A stretch of 64,000 nucleotides of DNA from Phycisphaerales bacterium (GTDB lineage: Bacteria > Planctomycetota > Phycisphaerae > Phycisphaerales > UBA1924). The stretch is from the NCBI GenBank assembly GCA_035627955.1, contig DASPKU010000002.1, forward strand, positions 180,133-244,132, in the 5' to 3' direction. A program made the position numbers and the translations under genes. The notes beneath the pieces were generated by a model. That model had not been told where the DNA came from. It searched no databases and was given only the letters and a program-made list of their open reading frames with translations. Shown here piece after piece: positions 59,305 to 64,000 of the stretch; within the stretch, counting starts at the first letter, position 1; every line of letters begins with the position of its first letter.

Positions 59305-60708
59305 TCAGCAGGGGTGCCCGCCCAGCACGCGGAAGAAGCTCTCGATGTCCTGGTCGGTGGCGGTGTCGCCGTCGCTGTTGAAGTCCGCGGAAGCGCAGGT
59401 GGCGCAGCAGGCGCCGCCGATGCAGGCGAAGAACGCCTCGATGTCCTGATCGGTGCCGTAGTCCCCGTCGCCGTTGAAGTCCGAGGACCAGCACGGGTCG
59501 CCGCCGGCCTGCACCAGCAGCGAGATGAGCGGCGGCGGCGAAATCGCGAGCACGCGTCCGCCGCCGATCGTGGGCAGCTGCGCCGAGCTGAAGGTGTACG
59601 TGGGGTGAGCGACGAGAGGTATGGCGTCACTCACGCGGAGAGCGTTGGCATTCCGCAGATTCACGATGAGGGAGCCGCTGAGGAGCGTGAACTGGGCCAT
59701 GGCGATCAACGGTTCATCACGGTCGCTCAGTCCATCAAGGTCGAGGGTCAGCCCGCCGGTGAGGCGGACCGGGGATCCGGGGAAACTCGCGTCGTCGAGG
59801 TGCGCGCGTCCGAAGAACGCCCCGCCCGGCACCTGCGCCTGCGCCGCGACCCGGGTCACGCCGGTGAACGAGTTGCTGCCGACGAACTCGGCGCCGGCGT
59901 TGATGTTCACCGGCCCCTCGAAGTAGCCGTTGAGCGCCCTGCCACCAGCGCTGATTGTGAAGCTCGTGTCCGGGAAGGCACGGATGGTGCGGACCTCCGA
60001 GCCGGCGCCGGCAACAGTCACAGCGCAGTTCACGGCCGAGAAGGACGACGGGTCCGCGTGCACGAGCGCGCCGTCGAGCACGCTGAGAACGCCGCGGAAG
60101 GTGAGGGTGTTCGCGTGGATCAGCGAGCCGGGCCCCGTGACCGTGTTGACGCAGGGGGAGCTGTTGTTGAAGGTGTTGGCGTCAATCGTTCCGCCGTTGC
60201 TGACGCGGATGACACCCTGGCCGGAGATGAGGCTGCCGATGACCAGCGCCCCGCCGTTCACGCGGAGACCGGAGTCGAGACCGACCACAGCGGTGTGGGT
60301 CGGCCCCGAGACCGAGGCCCCGTTCAGTTCGAGCGTGGCGTTGGGGTGCATGTTCAGGAAGGCGCCGCTCGCGAGCGTGAACGTGCCGCCGTTGATGCGC
60401 AGCACGGAGGGGACGATGGCCGGTCCCACGACGCCGCGCCAGGTGCAGGTCCGACCGTGGGCGTTGATCGTGACATCGCCCCGGGAGGGCAGAAAGGCTG
60501 GAAGCGGCGCGTCGGTGTTGACGGCGATGGTGACAGGGTCGATGAGATCGAAAACCGCTGTGTCAGCCGCGCCGGGGACCTGCCCGGTCTCCCAGTTGGC
60601 AGGGTCCTCAAAGTTCCCCCCCGCCGTGTTGATCCAGCGGATGTTGTCGGCGCGGCCAGCGCTTGCGACCGCTGCAACCAACGTGCAAAGCAGTTTCCCC
60701 CTCAGCAT
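59305..60708 (-). CDS. Secreted beta-helix-like protein with double Asp/Cys C-terminal tag
   Basis: 467 residues. Signal peptide LRGKLLCTLVAAVASAGRAD. The body is a right-handed beta-helix candidate with Gly/Asn/Thr-rich repeats (NGGTFTLASGAFLNMHPNAT, LIHANTLTFRGVLSVLDGAL). The C terminus has two tandem copies of an Asp-rich loop followed by an acidic helix and Cys: DFNGDGDYGTDQDIEAFFAC and DFNSDGDTATDQDIESFFRV. These resemble single dockerin loops (DxNxDG) and recur in the next two genes. Likely exported and attached or assembled outside; the function is unknown. Confidence 0.75.
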   Translation of the reverse strand: MLRGKLLCTLVAAVASAGRADNIRWINTAGGNFEDPANWETGQVPGAADTAVFDLIDPVTIAVNTDAPLPAFLPSRGDVTINAHGRTCTWRGVVGPAIVPSVLRINGGTFTLASGAFLNMHPNATLELNGASVSGPTHTAVVGLDSGLRVNGGALVIGSLISGQGVIRVSNGGTIDANTFNNSSPCVNTVTGPGSLIHANTLTFRGVLSVLDGALVHADPSSFSAVNCAVTVAGAGSEVRTIRAFPDTSFTISAGGRALNGYFEGPVNINAGAEFVGSNSFTGVTRVAAQAQVPGGAFFGRAHLDDASFPGSPVRLTGGLTLDLDGLSDRDEPLIAMAQFTLLSGSLIVNLRNANALRVSDAIPLVAHPTYTFSSAQLPTIGGGRVLAISPPPLISLLVQAGGDPCWSSDFNGDGDYGTDQDIEAFFACIGGACCATCASADFNSDGDTATDQDIESFFRVLGGHPC

Positions 60709-60720
60709 CGGAACCCCCGA

Positions 60721-61977
60721 TCAGAAGCAGCAGGTCCCCCCCAGGCACGCGAAGAACGCCTCGATGTCCTGGTCGGTGCCCGCGTCGCCGTCGCCGTTCA
60801 CGTCGGAGCCGCGCGGGTGGCAGGTCGGGCAGCAGGTGCCGCCAAGGCAGGCGAAGAAGGCCTCGATGTCCTGGTCGGTGCCGGAGTCGGCGTCGCCGTT
60901 GTAGTCCTGCACGCTCTGGTCGCAGTTGGGCGCGGGGAGCACGAGCACGAAGCCCTGCGTCTGGCCCTGCGGGTTGAGGCCGTAGCCAGCGATGGTGCGC
61001 CCGTCGTTGGACACGCTGTGCGCAACCTGCAAGTTCCAGCCCGCCGGCGCGAGGGTGCTCAGTTCAGTAGCGAAGATGGGCCCCGCGCCGTCGACCGTCC
61101 ACATCACCGCGCGCCCGGTGCTCGCGCCCACCACGATGCGACCGTCGTCGGACACATCCGCGGCCACCGCGGAGCTTGCCCAGGGGCCGGGGTACAGGGT
61201 GGTGTACGTGCCGAGGGGCTGCGAGGTATGCCAGCGGAAGGCGAAGCCGAGGGTGCTGTCGGAGCCGACGATCCACTGGCCGTCGGAGGAGACGCCGCGG
61301 GCGGTGCCGGAGAACTGGCCGCCGCTGATGTCGACCATGCCGGTCTGCTGCGTCCAGCGGAAGGGTCGGTTGGCGAAGGTGGCGTCGGTGGCCCAGCCGA
61401 CGACAACCGAGCCGTCCGCGGACATGGCCCGGGCCGTGGAGTAGAACGACGCGCCGGGCAGCCAGCCGAGGCCCTGCATGCCGCCGGCCACGGTCCAGCG
61501 GAAGGCCTGCGTCACCGGCAGCGGCGGGGGCGCCCCCGTCCCCTGGAACAGGCTTTCGCCGCACGCGGCCTCGCCGTCGGCGCTGCACCCGTAGGCGCGG
61601 CTGCTGTACCCACCCGTGGGCAGGAACCCCAGGGGGCGCAGGCCCACGCCCGGCGTCCAGCGGAAGGCCTCGAGGTCCCCCGAAGGGTTGGCGCCGAAGC
61701 CATAGATCACCGCGCCCTGCATCGAGCACGCCTGCGCCTCGGAGGAGGACATCACGCCGGGGATGTCGTGCAGGCCCTGGGGGGCGGGCGCGCCGATGAC
61801 CCAGCGCACGGCCTCGTCGCCGCCGTTGCCGCTGGAGCCGCCCACGGTCACCGTGCCATCGGGCGAGATCGCCCGGGCGCGGTTCAGGCTGGTCCCTCCG
61901 GGGAGGTCGGGGATCGCGTGAAAGGTCTGACCAAGGGCGGTCGACGACAGCACGAGAACGAGCGCGGCGGCGTTCAT
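60721..61977 (-). CDS. Secreted HAF-repeat protein with double Asp/Cys C-terminal tag
   Basis: 418 residues. Signal peptide NAAALVLVLSSTALGQ. The body consists of repeated units of the HAF family (extracellular repeat) type: PGGTSLNRARAISPDGTVTV GG, YGCSADGEAACGESLF, ARAMSADGSVVVGWATD, ARGVSSDGQWIVGSDS and AADVSDDGRIVVGAST, each with S-x-DG-x-V-V-G, predicted to form a beta-propeller. It ends with two tags, DYNGDADSGTDQDIEAFFAC and DVNGDGDAGTDQDIEAFFAC, each followed by LGGTCC. It is 12 nt from the next gene on the strand (59305-60708), so the two may be cotranscribed. Confidence 0.8.
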   Translation of the reverse strand: MNAAALVLVLSSTALGQTFHAIPDLPGGTSLNRARAISPDGTVTVGGSSGNGGDEAVRWVIGAPAPQGLHDIPGVMSSSEAQACSMQGAVIYGFGANPSGDLEAFRWTPGVGLRPLGFLPTGGYSSRAYGCSADGEAACGESLFQGTGAPPPLPVTQAFRWTVAGGMQGLGWLPGASFYSTARAMSADGSVVVGWATDATFANRPFRWTQQTGMVDISGGQFSGTARGVSSDGQWIVGSDSTLGFAFRWHTSQPLGTYTTLYPGPWASSAVAADVSDDGRIVVGASTGRAVMWTVDGAGPIFATELSTLAPAGWNLQVAHSVSNDGRTIAGYGLNPQGQTQGFVLVLPAPNCDQSVQDYNGDADSGTDQDIEAFFACLGGTCCPTCHPRGSDVNGDGDAGTDQDIEAFFACLGGTCCF

Positions 61978-62148
61978 GGCGGGCTCCCCGGTTCCAGGTT
62001 GTTATACCGGGGAGCGCCGGTGTTTGCACGCTCCTGGGGCCTGGAGGCGAACTGTAAATGGCTGTGCCCGCAGCGGTTAGGAGCAATTGCATGCTTCCGC
62101 GGCAACCCCGCGGCCCCGCCCCGGTACACCCGGCGCGGCAAATAGGCG

Positions 62149-62176
62149 TTGGTTCCATCTCATTCGTGGGTATTCT
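62149..62176 (+). promoter_or_regulatory. Predicted promoter of the P-domain protein gene
   Basis: TTGGTT (62149-62154) and TATTCT (62171-62176) are separated by 16 nt; the ATG follows about 98 nt later. The remainder of the gap (61978-62274) shows no gene. Confidence 0.4.
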
Positions 62177-62274
62177 GGTTTCATTCTGGCCCGCAAGGGA
62201 TGGGGTTCTCGTCGGCTCTTGTTGAGCGCGGCGTTGGACCGGGCCTTGGTGTTTCTCTCTGGAGGGTTGCGAAC

Positions 62275-64000
62275 ATGAAGAGCAAGGGGTTGTTGTTGCT
62301 TGGAGCGGCGGGACTGTCGCTCCTGGCGGGTTACGCGTCGGCCCAGTGCACGACGTACATCCGGACGACCGGCGGCGGGACGGTGGAGCCCGGTGTCACC
62401 GACATCGGCAACCATGCCGACGACACCACCACCACGGTGGCGCTGCCGTTCACGGTCAACTTCTACGGCGTTGACTACAACACCGCGTACATCTGCAGCA
62501 ACGGCTGGGTGTCCTTCGCCGCGGGTTCCGGCACCGGTTACAGCAACGTGTGCCTGGCGGCGAACACCGGCGCGGTGGCGTTCAACCGCGTGCCCGGCCC
62601 CGTGATCTTCGCCCACTGGGACGACCTCACCACCGCGGGCACGGGCAACGGCATCTTCACGTCCGTGACCGGCGACCCCGGCAGCCAGGTGTTCCACATC
62701 GAGTGGCGGACCAACTACCTGGGGAGCGCCAACCGCGCCGACTTCGAGGTGCGGCTGTTCGAGGGCTCACCCCGCATCGAGATCATCCACGGCAACATCG
62801 TGAACGGGGGCGCGAGCGCCACCGTCGGCATCCAGCAGACCCAGGGCACGTTCGACCAGTTCTCGTGCAGCACCGCGGGCTCGATCACCAATGGATCGAT
62901 GATCCGCTACTTCTGCGACCTCGCGAACCCCTCGGGTTCGGGCAGCGCTACGCCGAACACGGTCGCCATCACCGGGACCTCGCTCCTGAAGGTCGCGGTG
63001 ACGCCCGCGCAGCAGCCCCCGAGCACGGGCGTGTCCGTCACCGCGAACCTGACCGCCATCAACGGCTCCGCCAGCCAGGCGTTCTATGACGACGGCAGCC
63101 ACGGCGATCAGACCGCCGGCGACGGCGTGTTCAGCTACCTGGCCACGGCCGCGGAGCCCCTGACGGCCGGCACGGTGACCCTGCCCTTCACGGTGACCGA
63201 CGCACAGTCGCGCTCGTTCGCCGGCTCCATCCCGATGAACCTGACGGCGGCCCCCGTGGGCGGCTGCTGCACGGGCGGCACCTGCGGCATGGCCACGATG
63301 TACAACTGCACGCAGGGCGGCGGCACGTACCTGGGCGACGGGTCTGACTGCTCGGGCACGCCCGGCACTCAGCACGCCACCGGTGACGCGCTCCCCGCGG
63401 CGCTCCCCGACTTCGCCAACAACACCCCCGGCATGCGCACGCTGACGGTCACCGTGCCCGCGGGCAGCGGCACGATCAGCAACCTGGGCATCACGCTTGG
63501 CATGAACCACACGTGGGTCGGGGACGTCATCGCGACGATCTCGAACGGCACGACGACCGCGACCTTCATCAACCGTCCGGGCGTGCCCGGCACGGGGGTC
63601 AACGGGTTCAGCGACAACCTGGCGGGCGAGTACCGGTTCACGGGCTTGGCTTCGGCGAGCATCGATACCGGCTGCACGAACGTGTCCACCCACAACGTGC
63701 CGGCCGGGGCGTACCAGCCCTTTGAGTCGCTCGCGGGCTTCAATGGCCAGCCCCTCGAGGGCACCTGGACGATCACCCTCACCGACAACGCGGGCCTGGA
63801 CACCGGCAGTATCACCAGCCTGTCGGTGTACGACGTGCAGCCCACGAGCTGCGGCACGCCCTGCCCCGGCAACGAGTGCGGCCCGCAGGACTACAACGGC
63901 GACGGCGACTCGGGCACCGACCAGGACATCGAGGCGTTCTTCGCCTGCCTGGGCGGCACCTGCTGCGAGACCTGCTACTGCCAGGGCAGCGACTTCAACG
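62275..64000 (+). CDS. Secreted protein with proprotein-convertase P domain and Asp/Cys tag, 3' end outside window
   Basis: 575 codons visible from ATG 62275, preceded by GGAGG. Signal peptide KSKGLLLLGAAGLSLLAGYA. Residues 30-230 form a beta-rich domain (FYGVDYNTAYICSNGWVSFA), like the nidogen/PEP-type bacterial domain. A Cys-rich linker (GGCCTGGTCGMATMYNCTQG) follows, then a P domain of subtilisin-like convertases (SNLGITLGMNHTWVGDVIAT, GTWTITLTDNAGLDTGSITS), which in bacteria often accompanies secretion and sorting. It continues into DYNGDGDSGTDQDIEAFFAC and beyond the window edge. It faces away from the other two tagged genes. Confidence 0.85.
   Translation, partial: MKSKGLLLLGAAGLSLLAGYASAQCTTYIRTTGGGTVEPGVTDIGNHADDTTTTVALPFTVNFYGVDYNTAYICSNGWVSFAAGSGTGYSNVCLAANTGAVAFNRVPGPVIFAHWDDLTTAGTGNGIFTSVTGDPGSQVFHIEWRTNYLGSANRADFEVRLFEGSPRIEIIHGNIVNGGASATVGIQQTQGTFDQFSCSTAGSITNGSMIRYFCDLANPSGSGSATPNTVAITGTSLLKVAVTPAQQPPSTGVSVTANLTAINGSASQAFYDDGSHGDQTAGDGVFSYLATAAEPLTAGTVTLPFTVTDAQSRSFAGSIPMNLTAAPVGGCCTGGTCGMATMYNCTQGGGTYLGDGSDCSGTPGTQHATGDALPAALPDFANNTPGMRTLTVTVPAGSGTISNLGITLGMNHTWVGDVIATISNGTTTATFINRPGVPGTGVNGFSDNLAGEYRFTGLASASIDTGCTNVSTHNVPAGAYQPFESLAGFNGQPLEGTWTITLTDNAGLDTGSITSLSVYDVQPTSCGTPCPGNECGPQDYNGDGDSGTDQDIEAFFACLGGTCCETCYCQGSDFN

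Noticed and set aside
58792..62145. Plus-strand open frame of more than 1100 codons across pheT and the secreted protein genes
   Set aside because: It crosses three real minus-strand genes and the gaps between them, which a true gene would not do, and shows no family.

Overview
The window looks like chromosomal DNA of a planctomycete, most likely class Phycisphaerae. It is very GC-rich. Three secreted proteins carry the C-terminal Asp-rich/Cys tag GTDQDIEAFFACLGGTCC, there is a TIGR03790-type secreted protein, and menaquinone synthesis appears to use the futalosine route. These traits are typical of that group, but the assignment is an inference without a database search. No rRNA or tRNA was recognised. 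One structural RNA, the SRP RNA, was found.

Left part (1-15.8 kb): a partial ketosynthase-like protein whose nucleophile position is Glu, a class A beta-lactamase fold protein that lacks the SxxK pair, then rnpA-yidD and a TetR regulator. Next comes a minus-strand type IV pilus assembly operon (PilM-PilN-PilO-PilP-like-PilB), futalosine hydrolase, an HD-GYP phosphodiesterase, a membrane-anchored solute-binding protein, a PhnP-like metallo-hydrolase, an SDR and a DUF167 protein.

Middle (15.8-43.7 kb): TIGR03790 protein, acyltransferase 3, ABC exporter, DinB, SPW protein, 2-hydroxyacid dehydrogenase, ClpS, a Tat-exported epimerase-like protein, a DNA adenine methylase beside a truncated DUF7660-like fragment, and a YacL-like PIN/TRAM protein. 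The SRP RNA follows, with a non-canonical apical loop. Then come a UGM-like flavoprotein, RsmD, a UvrD-type helicase fused to an Fe-S RecB-like nuclease, an M16 peptidase, PqiA plus an MCE protein, an orphan ATP synthase gamma gene and a ParE-type toxin/antitoxin pair.

Right part (43.7-64 kb): three amidohydrolase-like domains in two genes, of which only one keeps the HxH metal motif; DUF1579, YHS-like lipoprotein and FN3-like proteins; a 21-nt minisatellite upstream of an LRR-Roc-COR (Roco) GTPase of lower GC; branched-chain aminotransferase; a PheT lacking its N-terminal OB/EMAP domain; and a cluster of three secreted proteins sharing the C-terminal tag.

The strongest structure not explained by genes is a set of dispersed palindromic repeat families in the intergenic spaces. 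(i) A short hairpin with loop AGGA/AAGA lies just 3' of stop codons at four loci. (ii) A composite three-hairpin element of about 110 bp has four copies with compensatory stem changes. (iii) A GGGTACCCC-bounded palindrome has one intergenic copy and one in-frame copy inside a protein gene. (iv) An ACGAGCCCGRA inverted repeat contributes to one signal peptide. (v) A GAACCGCGACCGT palindrome sits between convergent genes. Stem changes that keep base pairing suggest selection on RNA or DNA structure.
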